Of a stretch of DNA of 64,000 nucleotides, positions 27,737 through 37,440 are shown piece by piece. Source of the DNA: Gammaproteobacteria bacterium UBA2168 (GTDB lineage Bacteria; Pseudomonadota; Gammaproteobacteria; Pseudomonadales; Azotimanducaceae); NCBI GenBank assembly GCA_002327525.1, contig DCWG01000125.1:24172-88171 (forward strand), read 5' to 3'. The position numbers were made by a program, and so were the translations under genes. The stretch's first letter is position 1. Each line of letters begins with the position of its first letter. The notes under the pieces are model-generated. The model made no database searches and was not told the origin of the DNA. It saw nothing but the letters and a program-made list of their open reading frames with translations.

Positions 27737-29506
27737 ATGGCAGATCGTATCCATACCCTGGACGCCCACGTGGCCGATCAGATTGCGGCTGGAGAGGTCG
27801 TCGAGCGGCCGGCCTCGCTGGTGAAGGAGCTGGTGGAAAACAGTCTCGATGCCGGAGCTCGGCGCATCGAGATCAAGATCGAACAAGGCGGGGTCAAGCG
27901 CACCAGGGTCCGCGATGACGGACATGGCATCCACCCGGACGATCTGCGCCTCGCACTCAGCCGTCACGCTACTAGCAAGATCATACGCGCAAACGATTTG
28001 ATGGAAGTACAAAGCCTTGGATTCAGGGGTGAAGCGCTGGCGAGCATGGCATCGGTTGCGAGGCTCACGCTCACCTCGCTGGCGGTGGGAGAGCCCAGCG
28101 GTCATCGGCTGGTCGTGTCGGGCAGGAAGGAACTTTCGTTTGGCCCCGCGGCGCACACGCAGGGCACGACGGTCGATGTGGAGGATTTGTTTTTCAACAC
28201 GCCGGCAAGGCGCAAGTTCCTGAAGACACAGCGCACGGAAGCCAATCACGTGGATATGGCGGTGCGTCGTCTGAGCCTGGCGCATCCGGAAGTCGCGTTC
28301 GAAGTCGATCTCGGCATTCGCAAGCTGCATCTGCCGGCTTCAGACATGCGCTTGCGTTTGGCGCGGGTACTCTCGGACGAGTTCGTCGCGCGCTCGGTCG
28401 AGCTCGACGAATGCTCGGGTGATCTGCGGCTGCATGGGTGGGTGGGGCTGCCGACGCTGTCCCGCAAACAGGCCGACCAGCAGTACTTTTTCGTCAACGC
28501 TCGTGTGGTACGTGACAAATTGGTCGGACACGCGGTGCGCCAGGCGTACCGGGATGTCCTGTTTCATGGCCGTCAGCCGGTATTCGTGCTCAGCCTGGAT
28601 CTGCCGCCGTCCAGCGTCGACGTCAATGTGCACCCCACCAAGCACGAGGTGCGTTTTCGTGATGCGCGTCTCGTACACGACTTCGTATTCGGCACGCTCA
28701 ATCGAGTGTTGCGTGATTTGCGTCCCGGCGATGTCGTTGCGCCCACGCATCTGCGGACGCGAGAACTGCCCGCCACCGCCCGTGGGCAGTACACGGGCCC
28801 GGCCGAATCGCCGCATTCGGGGCGCCAGAGCGATTTGCTCGCCACTCGCGACACCGTCGGGGCGCGAGTGGCTGAGAGGTTCGCGGAATATGTCAGTGTT
28901 GAGGACGAACGATCGGCCGGCGAGGTGCCGCCGCTCGGGTATGCCATCGCTCAGCTGCACGGTATCTACATCCTGGCGCAGAACGACGAAGGATTGGTGG
29001 TGGTGGACATGCACGCGGCGCACGAGCGTATCACTTACGAGAAGCTGAAGGCGTCAGTGGGGTTGCATGAGACCGTGAGTCAGCGGCTGCTAGTGCCCCT
29101 GACGTTGAACGTGGGGGAGGCGGAAGCCGAGCTGGTGGAGATCGAGGCTAACCTGCTGTGTGAAACGGGTCTGGTACTGGAGCGCTCCGGTCAACAGAGC
29201 GTCACCGTACGCGAGGTACCGGCGCTGCTGGCGGGAGGTGATGTCGAGCAACTGGCGCGTGATGTACTGGGCGAGCTGGGTGGATCCCCGGGGCGGGAGA
29301 TCAGCCAACGCACTGACGATCTGCTTGCGAGCATGGCCTGCCACACGTCGGTGCGCGCCAACCGGGTGCTGACGATAACGGAAATGAACGCTCTGCTGCG
29401 GGAAATGGAACAAACGGAGAATGCCGGTCAGTGCAATCATGGGCGGCCGACGTTCATGGCGCTGCCGCTCGAGGCACTCGACGCCATGTTCCTGCGCGGG
29501 CAGTAA
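27737..29506 (+). CDS. mutL: DNA mismatch repair protein MutL
   Basis: MutL couples mismatch recognition by MutS to strand removal. The 589-residue protein has the GHKL ATPase start (AAGEVVERPASLVKELVENS, FRGEALASMASV). The C-terminal domain carries DMHAAHERITYE, fitting the metal-binding D-x-HA-(x)2-E-(x)4-E pattern, with ACHTSVRAN and CNHGRPT. Together these mark the endonuclease-type MutL of bacteria without MutH. ATG 27737 is followed by the standard MADRIHTLD. The stop overlaps the ATG of miaA (TAATG). Confidence 0.96.
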   Translation: MADRIHTLDAHVADQIAAGEVVERPASLVKELVENSLDAGARRIEIKIEQGGVKRTRVRDDGHGIHPDDLRLALSRHATSKIIRANDLMEVQSLGFRGEALASMASVARLTLTSLAVGEPSGHRLVVSGRKELSFGPAAHTQGTTVDVEDLFFNTPARRKFLKTQRTEANHVDMAVRRLSLAHPEVAFEVDLGIRKLHLPASDMRLRLARVLSDEFVARSVELDECSGDLRLHGWVGLPTLSRKQADQQYFFVNARVVRDKLVGHAVRQAYRDVLFHGRQPVFVLSLDLPPSSVDVNVHPTKHEVRFRDARLVHDFVFGTLNRVLRDLRPGDVVAPTHLRTRELPATARGQYTGPAESPHSGRQSDLLATRDTVGARVAERFAEYVSVEDERSAGEVPPLGYAIAQLHGIYILAQNDEGLVVVDMHAAHERITYEKLKASVGLHETVSQRLLVPLTLNVGEAEAELVEIEANLLCETGLVLERSGQQSVTVREVPALLAGGDVEQLARDVLGELGGSPGREISQRTDDLLASMACHTSVRANRVLTITEMNALLREMEQTENAGQCNHGRPTFMALPLEALDAMFLRGQ

Positions 29507-30456
29507 TGGAGCCGATCGTCGTCACGCTCACCGGGCCAACGGCGGCAGGTAAGACTGCGGTCGCCTGTGCGCTTGCCGATCTCATACCCTGCGCCCTAAT
29601 CAGTATGGATTCGGCCATGGTCTACCGGGGCATGGACATCGGTACGGCCAAACCGACTGCGGATGAGAGAAAACGCTACCCGCATGCGCTGATCGACATA
29701 CGCGATCCGGCACAGTCCTATTCCGCGGCCGATTTCGTGGCGGACGCTGATCGGGAAATCGACGCTGCGCTCAGGAAGGGACTGCTGCCGGTGGTGGTTG
29801 GTGGCACGATGCTCTATGCGCGCGCTTTCCGAGAGGGGCTGGCCAACCTGCCGTCCGCCGATGCGGGGATACGCAGCGTCATCGAACGGGATGCCCGCGA
29901 GCGCGGCTGGGCAGCGCTGCATGCCGAACTCACCCAGGTGGACCCTCGTGCGGCGAGACTCATCCACCCCAACAACCCGCAACGATTGCAGCGTGCGTTG
30001 GAGGTATATCGAGCCACGGGGAAGCCGCTCAGCGAGTGGTGGGACGAGCAGACACCGGCCGATACGCGCGTTCGTCTCGGAGTGCGGTTGCGCGAATTTG
30101 CGGTGACGGTATCCGAGCGACACATACTGCATGAGCGTATAGCCGAGCGCTTTCGGCGGATGCTCGCGGCTGGATTCGAAGCGGAGGTCAGTGCGCTCCT
30201 CAAACGGGAAGATCTGGGCCCGGAACTGCCGTCCATGCGGGCTGTAGGCTATCGGCAGATGTGGTCCTACCTCAACGGAGAGGTCGGCGCCGAACAAATG
30301 TGCGAAAGTACCATCGCCGCCACTCGCCAGCTGGCCAAGAAGCAGCTCACCTGGTTGCGAGCCTGGCCGCACGTTCGCGTGCTGGAGGGCGATGCGGGCG
30401 CCCTGGCGCGGCAGATTGCGCGAACGGCGGTTGAGGATGGGGTGCATGGAGGGTGA
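29506..30456 (+). CDS. miaA: tRNA dimethylallyltransferase MiaA
   Basis: MiaA adds the dimethylallyl group to A37 of tRNAs reading UNN codons. The 316-residue protein has the P-loop GPTAAGKTAVA, the acceptor segment SMDSAMVYRGMDIGTAKP, VVGGTMLYARA, and NPQRLQRALEVY further on. ATG 29506 shares a base with the mutL stop. The gene precedes hfq by 223 bases, in the conserved miaA-hfq order; in Escherichia coli hfq is partly transcribed from promoters inside miaA. Confidence 0.96.
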   Translation: MEPIVVTLTGPTAAGKTAVACALADLIPCALISMDSAMVYRGMDIGTAKPTADERKRYPHALIDIRDPAQSYSAADFVADADREIDAALRKGLLPVVVGGTMLYARAFREGLANLPSADAGIRSVIERDARERGWAALHAELTQVDPRAARLIHPNNPQRLQRALEVYRATGKPLSEWWDEQTPADTRVRLGVRLREFAVTVSERHILHERIAERFRRMLAAGFEAEVSALLKREDLGPELPSMRAVGYRQMWSYLNGEVGAEQMCESTIAATRQLAKKQLTWLRAWPHVRVLEGDAGALARQIARTAVEDGVHGG

Positions 30457-30614
30457 GCAAACCACGACAGGCTGCTAGTATGGTGCAGGATTGACCCTGC
30501 GGGATGCGGGCCCGGACCGTGGAAGCGCAGCGCCCTGAGGGCGGATATGACGAGTTGTCGAGGGAGGCCGCACGCGAGGTCTGCGATAGCTCGGAGAGAT
30601 CGATCAGGACCAAA

Positions 30615-30638
30615 AGACGCCGGGGGAGTCTGGCGTCT
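30615..30638 (+). promoter_or_regulatory. Hairpin in the hfq leader
   Basis: AGACGCC (30615-30621) pairs with GGCGTCT (30632-30638) around a ten-base purine-rich loop, 42 bases upstream of the hfq start. An A-rich stretch and AAGGAGAG follow it and form the ribosome-binding region. Hfq binds A-rich single-stranded RNA and controls its own translation in Escherichia coli, so an autoregulatory leader is possible but not shown. Confidence 0.4.
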
Positions 30639-30679
30639 CGGACAAGCGAAGGGCTGAAACAAAAAAAAGGAGAGATGCA

Positions 30680-30925
30680 ATGTCCAAGGGGCACTCGTTA
30701 CAAGACCCTTATCTCAATACGCTACGCAAGGAACGCATACCGGTGTCGATATATCTGGTGAACGGGATCAAGTTGCAGGGGCAGATCGAATCGTTCGACC
30801 AGTTTGTTGTGTTGCTGCGCAATTCCGTCAGCCAGATGGTATACAAGCATGCCATCTCAACCGTCGTTCCATCCCGTAGCGTGCGCCTGTCGAACAATAG
30901 CGGTGAGGACGAGTCCGAGGACTAG
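30680..30925 (+). CDS. hfq: RNA chaperone Hfq
   Basis: Hfq is a hexameric Sm-like protein that pairs small RNAs with mRNAs. The 81-residue protein has the full Sm core: Sm1 ([19 protein letters not shown]) and Sm2 ([12 protein letters not shown]), with the proximal-face residues Gln8, Asp9 and the YKH motif. The C-terminal tail ([13 protein letters not shown]) is short and acidic, unlike the long tail of enterobacterial Hfq. ATG 30680 follows AAGGAGAGATGCA. The downstream hflX is separated by a 184-bp repeat element. Confidence 0.98.
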   Translation: MSKGHSLQDPYLNTLRKERIPVSIYLVNGIKLQGQIESFDQFVVLLRNSVSQMVYKHAISTVVPSRSVRLSNNSGEDESED

Positions 30926-30972
30926 GCTCCGCAGGGGTCTGGAATCGAAACGTTCTTGAACGCGGCCCCTGT

Positions 30973-31156
30973 TCAGCCTGGATTGTTCATGAATAGTCTA
31001 CTGCGGTCGCCGATAGCAGTAAGAACACAGGGCGTGCTGCCGCCAGGTGCTCGACGTACTATCGAGTACGCCTGGGCGCCTTCTGGTCCGCGCCACCCCG
31101 TGTTTTCACTACTCTTCTCGCCCTCGCTACGACCATGCATGAATAATCCAAGCTAG
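30973..31156. mobile_element. MITE-like element B with inverted termini and nested palindromes
   Basis: The 184-bp segment between hfq and hflX has imperfect inverted ends: AGCCTGGATTGTTCATG on the left and, read from the right end, CTAGCTTGGATTATTCATG. Inside lie a second pair of arms (about 31016-31032 with 31097-31115) and a central hairpin (31043-31075, CCAGG...CCTGG). It contains no coding sequence. The outer ends match those of element A in layout and bases (CTAGCCTGGATAT). The right end lies nine bases from the hflX start and contributes AGGA. Confidence 0.7.
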
Positions 31157-31165
31157 GAAACCATT

Positions 31166-32443
31166 TTGTCATTCATCGATCGCCCGGATGCGGGCAACAA
31201 GGCTCTGCTCCTGCATGTGCACCTGGAGTCGGCCGAAGGTTATGACCCGGGTGAATTCAACGAGTTGACCCGCTCGCTGGGGCTCGATGTGGTGGCCGAG
31301 ATCACTGCCTCACGCCGCACGCCGCATCCCCGCTGGTTTGTCGGTTCGGGCAAGGTCGAAGAGCTCGAACGCGCTTTCCGGGAGGCAGATGCGGACATTC
31401 TGCTCGTCGATCAGGAGCTGAGCGCGGGTCAGCAGCGGAATCTCGAAAAACGCCTGGATGCCCGGGTCATGACCCGCACAGAGGTGATTCTGCAGATATT
31501 CAGCGAGCGCGCACGCACTTTCGAGGGGCAGTTGCAGGTGGAGCTGGCGCAGCTGAAACACGCGCAAACCAGGCTCGTGCGCGGCTGGACCCATCTCGAC
31601 CGCCAAAAGGGCGGCGTTCGTCAGCGTGGTGCGGGTGAGACGCAGATCGAGCTCGATCAACGGATGCTTGCCGCTCGCATCCGGGCCACCGAGAGGCGCC
31701 TGGCGAGGGTACAGAAACGCCGGGCTCAGGGTCGACGCCGTCGCCATCGCACGGCTGCGCGCACGGTTTCGCTGGTGGGCTACACCAACGCCGGGAAGTC
31801 CACCCTGTTCAATGCGCTGACGGACGGCGAGGCGCTGGTGCAGAACAAACTGTTCGCCACACTCGATCCCACGATGCGCAAGCTCTCGCTGCCGGGACTC
31901 GAAGATGTGGTGCTGGCCGATACCGTGGGCTTCGTCAGCCGCCTGCCCCATTCGTTGGTCGAAGCGTTCAAAGCGACGCTGGAGGAGGTGAGCAACGCCG
32001 ATCTGCTGCTGCACGTGGTGGATGCGAGCTACCCGCAGTGCCGCTTGCGCATAGAGCAGGTGGAAGACGTGTTGCGTGAGATAGGCGCGGAAGAGATCCC
32101 CTGCATTTTTGTGCTCAACAAAGCCGACCTGGTGACCGGCGAGGTGCCGGTGCTCCAGGGGATCGAGGCTCCGGTGTTGGTGAGTGCCCTCGAAGGCAGC
32201 GGTCTCGACTTACTCTGCGCGCGCATTGCCGCCGCACTCGGTGTCCTGCCGGCACCGGTGCATGTGGTGCTGGCACCGGATGCGGGCAGTACGCGGGCAC
32301 GTCTGTATGCACTCGGCGCGGTGCTCGACGAGTCTGTGACCGAAGACGGACGGATAGCCCTGAGGGTGCAGGCTGACCAGCGGCTGCTGGAGGATTTGCG
32401 CCGCGAACCCCGGTGTTCGGTGGCATCCGTCAAAAAAGGGTAG
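31166..32443 (+). CDS. hflX: Ribosome-associated GTPase HflX
   Basis: HflX splits stalled ribosomes, notably under heat stress. The 425-residue protein has the N-terminal HflX domain, a coiled region ending in KGGVRQRGAGETQIELDQR, and a G domain with GYTNAGKSTLFNAL (G1), DPTMRK (G2), ADTVGF (G3), NKADL (G4) and SALEG (G5). The start is TTG 31166; AGGA at 31155-31158, at the border of the repeat element, is the only ribosome site. In most relatives hflX follows hfq directly and precedes hflK, as here apart from the insertion. Confidence 0.95.
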   Translation: MSFIDRPDAGNKALLLHVHLESAEGYDPGEFNELTRSLGLDVVAEITASRRTPHPRWFVGSGKVEELERAFREADADILLVDQELSAGQQRNLEKRLDARVMTRTEVILQIFSERARTFEGQLQVELAQLKHAQTRLVRGWTHLDRQKGGVRQRGAGETQIELDQRMLAARIRATERRLARVQKRRAQGRRRRHRTAARTVSLVGYTNAGKSTLFNALTDGEALVQNKLFATLDPTMRKLSLPGLEDVVLADTVGFVSRLPHSLVEAFKATLEEVSNADLLLHVVDASYPQCRLRIEQVEDVLREIGAEEIPCIFVLNKADLVTGEVPVLQGIEAPVLVSALEGSGLDLLCARIAAALGVLPAPVHVVLAPDAGSTRARLYALGAVLDESVTEDGRIALRVQADQRLLEDLRREPRCSVASVKKG

Positions 32444-32483
32444 AATCTCTTCTGCCGGATGGGCCCGGCCCGGCGGTATGGAT

Positions 32484-32511
32484 TTGCGTATTGGCGTGTG
32501 TCCACTAGAAT
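32484..32511 (+). promoter_or_regulatory. Probable sigma-70 promoter for hflKC
   Basis: TTGCGT (32484-32489) and TAGAAT (32506-32511) are separated by 16 bases and lie about 90 bases upstream of hflK in the 158-bp hflX-hflK gap. The match to consensus is moderate and the call rests on pattern alone. Confidence 0.4.
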
Positions 32512-32601
32512 TTCCTCCCTGCCTGCGAAAGTCGGATCGATGAGGACGGACAGCGCGGCAGGACGACATCGACAACAGAGTGATCAGTCTACGGAGTAAC
32601 A

Positions 32602-33726
32602 ATGGCTTGGAATGAACCAGGTGGTGGAGACAAAGACCCCTGGGGAAGTCGGGGTGACCAGGGTCCGCCCGATCTGGACGAGGCGTTCAAGAAACTGCAA
32701 TCGCAGCTTACCGGTATTTTCGGTGGCGGCGGCAGGGGTGGGGGCGGCCGCGGCTTCAACAGCAGCCTCGTGGGGCTGGCGCTGGTGGTGGTGGCAGTCG
32801 GCTACTCGCTGTTCGGGCTCTATCAGATCGACCAGGGAGAACGCGGCGTGGTGTTCCGCTTCGGCGCGGTACAGGAAACCTCCAAGCTGCCCGGCCTGCA
32901 CTGGAATCCGCCCATCATCGACGTCGTACAAAAAGTCAACGTGACGCAGATGCAGTCGCACAAGCACCAGGCGCTCATGCTCACCGAAGATGAGAACATC
33001 GTCGATGTCAGCCTGACGGTTCAATATGTGGTTAACGATCCCGTGGCCTGGGTTGTCATGGTGCGCGATCCGCGCAGCAGCCTCGGCAATGCCACGGAGA
33101 GTGCGCTACGCCATGTCGTGGGGGGCACCATCATGGACCGCGTCATCACCGATGGGCGGGCGGACATCCAGACAGAAGTGGAGCAGCGCCTGCAGTCCTA
33201 TCTCGACCGCTATGGAACCGGTATCCAGGTGAGCAAGGTCAACATCGACGAGAGTGCACCGCCCAACCAGGTGCGCGAAGCGTTCAACGATGTGCAGCGG
33301 GCCAAGGAGGACGAACAGCGCGTCATCAACGAGGCCAACGCCTTCGCGGAACAGATCATTCCGGAGGCCCGGGGTGGGGCTCAGAAGCTGATCGAAGAGG
33401 CCAGTGGTTACCGGGAACAGGTGATCGCGAGAGCCGAAGGTGAGACACAGCGTTTCGAGAAGTTGCTCGCCGAATATCTGCTGGCAAAAGAAGTCACACG
33501 TAACCGGCTGTATATCGATGCGCTGGAATCGGTGCTTTCCAACAGCTCCAAAGTCATGGTGGACGTTGATGGTGGCAACAACCTGATGTACCTGCCACTC
33601 GACAAGCTCACCCAGCAGGCGGCGGCGAGTGCAGGCAGTCCGGAATCCGTACGCAGCATCGCCGATGCGGTGATGCGCGAACTCAACAACCGCGCCGGAT
33701 CAGGGCGCGTGCGCGACACGCGCTGA
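32602..33726 (+). CDS. hflK: FtsH protease modulator HflK
   Basis: HflK is an inner-membrane SPFH-domain protein that, with HflC, encloses and restrains the FtsH protease. The 374-residue protein has a glycine-rich cytoplasmic N-terminus (MAWNEPGGGDKDPWG), one membrane helix (about 54-75), then the SPFH domain (IDQGERGVVFRFG) and a long helical stalk (about 230-300). ATG 32602 follows TACGGAGTAAC. hflC starts ten bases after its stop, so both subunits come from one message. Confidence 0.96.
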   Translation: MAWNEPGGGDKDPWGSRGDQGPPDLDEAFKKLQSQLTGIFGGGGRGGGGRGFNSSLVGLALVVVAVGYSLFGLYQIDQGERGVVFRFGAVQETSKLPGLHWNPPIIDVVQKVNVTQMQSHKHQALMLTEDENIVDVSLTVQYVVNDPVAWVVMVRDPRSSLGNATESALRHVVGGTIMDRVITDGRADIQTEVEQRLQSYLDRYGTGIQVSKVNIDESAPPNQVREAFNDVQRAKEDEQRVINEANAFAEQIIPEARGGAQKLIEEASGYREQVIARAEGETQRFEKLLAEYLLAKEVTRNRLYIDALESVLSNSSKVMVDVDGGNNLMYLPLDKLTQQAAASAGSPESVRSIADAVMRELNNRAGSGRVRDTR

Positions 33727-33736
33727 GGATAGACAC

Positions 33737-34606
33737 ATGAATCTGCGTGCTTTCATTCTATTCATCATCGCGGCGGCGATCCTGTTCGTACTTACGAACA
33801 GCATCTATCAGATCAAGCAAACGGAACGCGCGATACTCTTGAGATTCGGCGCGGTGAGTGAGGCTGACGTCGCGCCGGGACTGCATTTCAAGTTGCCAAT
33901 CGCCGAACAAGTGCACAAGTTCGACGCGCGTGTAATCATGCTCGACTCGAGCCCCGAAACCTACTTCACGCTGGAAAAGAAACCGCTGATCGTCGACTCC
34001 TTCGCGAAGTGGCGAATTCAGGACGTGCAGAAGTATTATCAGGCGAGCACGGGAGACGAGCGGCGCGCCATGCGGGTGTTGCAAGAGCGCGTGAGCGCCG
34101 GGCTGCGCAACCAGATCAGCCGCCGCGATATGCACGAGGTCATATCGGGTGAGCGCGACCAGCTGATGCAGGAACTCACGGCGGCGCTCAACCGGCGCAT
34201 GAAGGAAGAGATGGGCGTGGAGGTCATCGACGTGCGCGTGAAGCGCATCGATCTGCCGACGGAAGCGTCCAGCGCCGTGTATGACCGCATGAACTCCGAG
34301 CGGGAAATCGAAGCCCGCCAGTACCGTGCCCAGGGTGAGGAACTTGCCCGGGGTATTCGCGCTGATGCCGAACGCCAGACGGTGGTCATCGAGGCGGAGG
34401 CCTATCGCGAGAGTGAACAACTTCGGGGGGAGGGCGATGCGCGCTCGGCATCGATCTACGCGGGTGCCTTCACCAAGGATCCGGAGTTCTACGAGTTCTA
34501 TCGCAGCATCAACGCGTACGCGAAAGTGTTCAGCAACAAAGGCGACCTGCTGATCCTCGATCCGAACGGTGAGTTCTTCAAATACCTCAAGAGCAACGAG
34601 GGCTGA
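33737..34606 (+). CDS. hflC: FtsH protease modulator HflC
   Basis: HflC is the partner of HflK in the membrane complex around FtsH. The 289-residue protein starts with a single membrane helix (AFILFIIAAAILFVLTNSIY), followed by the SPFH domain (TERAILLRFGAV) and the helical segment around DRMNSEREIEARQYRAQGEE. ATG 33737 follows GAGGATAGACAC. In Pseudomonas a small DUF2065 gene separates hflC from hisZ; the 60-bp gap here leaves no room for it. Confidence 0.96.
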   Translation: MNLRAFILFIIAAAILFVLTNSIYQIKQTERAILLRFGAVSEADVAPGLHFKLPIAEQVHKFDARVIMLDSSPETYFTLEKKPLIVDSFAKWRIQDVQKYYQASTGDERRAMRVLQERVSAGLRNQISRRDMHEVISGERDQLMQELTAALNRRMKEEMGVEVIDVRVKRIDLPTEASSAVYDRMNSEREIEARQYRAQGEELARGIRADAERQTVVIEAEAYRESEQLRGEGDARSASIYAGAFTKDPEFYEFYRSINAYAKVFSNKGDLLILDPNGEFFKYLKSNEG

Positions 34607-34666
34607 TGCCTGTTTACTGCTTGCTCCACTAGCTGCTGGCCAACGGGCTAAAATCGTAGAGCGAAC

Positions 34667-35824
34667 ATGAAGCGTTACAACTGGCGTTTGCCCGAAGGGG
34701 TGGGAGAATTGCTGCCGCCTCGCGCATGGGATCTGGAAATGATCCGCCGTTGTGTACTCGACCTTTTCCACTCATGGGGTTTCGAGTACGTCGAACCTCC
34801 CATCATCGAATATCTGGATTCCCTGCTGGTGGCAGGCGGCAGCGACCTGGATCTACAGACGCTCAAGGTCGTCGATCAGCGCTCGGGCAGGATGATGGGC
34901 GTGCGCGCCGACATCACGTCGCAAACTGCGCGCATCGATGCCCATAGCTTGCGAGCAGGCGGTATCACGAGGCTGTGTTACGCAGGCACGGTGGTACATG
35001 CCAATCCTGCCGCGACCCTGGAGTCGCGTGTGCCCATCAAGGCGGGAGCGGAACTGTTCGGCGACGCCAGCCTCGCTGCGGATGCGGAGGTCGTTGCGCT
35101 GATGTTGGAATCGCTGCGGCGCAGCGGTGTGGAAACGCCGGTGCTAGTGGTTGGGCACATGGGGGTGTACAACGCGCTGGTGAACGCACTGGGCGAAGAG
35201 ACGGAGTTCGATACGCAGGCACTGTTCGAAGCGGTGCAAAGCAAGTCGGAAACCGATATCGCACAATTGCTCGGTGACGGCGAAGCCGCGGACCAACTGG
35301 TGCGCTTGCCCACGCTCATGGGGGCGGTGGATTCGCTGGCGGATACACGCAGCGCGCTCACGAACGCCGACGCGCTGGCGGCCGTGGATGCGCTGGCAGA
35401 ACTGGTTGATCTGGTGAAGATGCGGTGCACGCAGGTAGAGTTGCGTTACGACCTGGCGGAACTGGCCGGTTACGGTTACCACAATGGTCCGGTGTTTGCC
35501 GCTTTTCATGGTGACCACGGCAGAGTGCTGGCTCGCGGCGGTCGATACGACGGTGTCGGTGCGGTATTCGGACGTGCCCGGCCCGCCACGGGATTCGATG
35601 TGAATCTCAGCCGGCTCATCGGTGCGTCGACCCCGGAGTGTGGTTGCATATTTGCACCTTGGAGAGCGGGCGATGGCGAAGATCTGCAGGGTCGAATCGA
35701 TACGCTGCGCTCGCAGGGTGAGCGGGTAGTCTCCGCGCTCGCCGCGGGACAGAGCGCACCGGCCGGTTGCGACCGGCAACTGGTTCTTAAGGGCGGGGTG
35801 TGGCAGGTCCATTCAATTCAATGA
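34667..35824 (+). CDS. hisZ: ATP phosphoribosyltransferase regulatory subunit HisZ
   Basis: HisZ is a histidyl-tRNA synthetase paralogue that joins the short form of HisG to make active ATP phosphoribosyltransferase, the first step of histidine synthesis. The 385-residue protein has the class II synthetase core (WRLPEGVGELLPPRA, FEYVEPPIIEYLDSLL, VRADITSQTARI, LARGGRYDGVG) but no anticodon-binding domain. ATG 34667 sets the normal N-terminus. The hflC-hisZ-purA order matches Pseudomonas and relatives. hisG is not in the window. Confidence 0.95.
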   Translation: MKRYNWRLPEGVGELLPPRAWDLEMIRRCVLDLFHSWGFEYVEPPIIEYLDSLLVAGGSDLDLQTLKVVDQRSGRMMGVRADITSQTARIDAHSLRAGGITRLCYAGTVVHANPAATLESRVPIKAGAELFGDASLAADAEVVALMLESLRRSGVETPVLVVGHMGVYNALVNALGEETEFDTQALFEAVQSKSETDIAQLLGDGEAADQLVRLPTLMGAVDSLADTRSALTNADALAAVDALAELVDLVKMRCTQVELRYDLAELAGYGYHNGPVFAAFHGDHGRVLARGGRYDGVGAVFGRARPATGFDVNLSRLIGASTPECGCIFAPWRAGDGEDLQGRIDTLRSQGERVVSALAAGQSAPAGCDRQLVLKGGVWQVHSIQ

Positions 35825-35859
35825 TCCGTTCGTGGACATCGGTAAGCCAGTGAAGGTAG

Positions 35860-37161
<1,302 letters not shown>

Positions 37162-37175
37162 GCGGAGGCATCGCC

Positions 37176-37361
37176 ATGGATTCCAGACTACTAGAAATTC
37201 TCGTCTGCCCGGTGACCAAGGCAACACTCGTGTACAGAAAGGAAGCCGGTGAGTTGTGGTGCAAGGCAAGTCGGTTGGCCTACCCCATACGCGACGACAT
37301 CCCGGTGATGCTCGAAGAAGAGGCGCGACGGCTGACCCTGGAAGAGTTGGAGTCGCTCTGA
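37176..37361 (+). CDS. Trm112 family small protein (YcaR-like)
   Basis: The 61-residue protein matches the YcaR/Trm112 family: [40 protein letters not shown]. Family members often bind zinc and activate methyltransferases in eukaryotes; the bacterial role is unknown. The second cysteine of the usual CPxC motif is Thr here (CPVT), which would weaken zinc binding. In Escherichia coli the gene lies between lpxK and kdsB; here it follows purA in what looks like the same transcript, apart from those LPS genes. Confidence 0.88.
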   Translation: MDSRLLEILVCPVTKATLVYRKEAGELWCKASRLAYPIRDDIPVMLEEEARRLTLEELESL

Positions 37362-37440
37362 GAGGGGCATATCTGTGCAGTTTTCGTCATATGAGCCTCC
37401 TGTCCTTATTCTGTACAATGGCCGGCCGGGATCGAATTAG

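Noticed and set aside
37362-37440. Zur operator ahead of folE2
   Set aside because: Expected from the family, but no AT-rich palindrome of the Zur type is present in the 79-bp gap.
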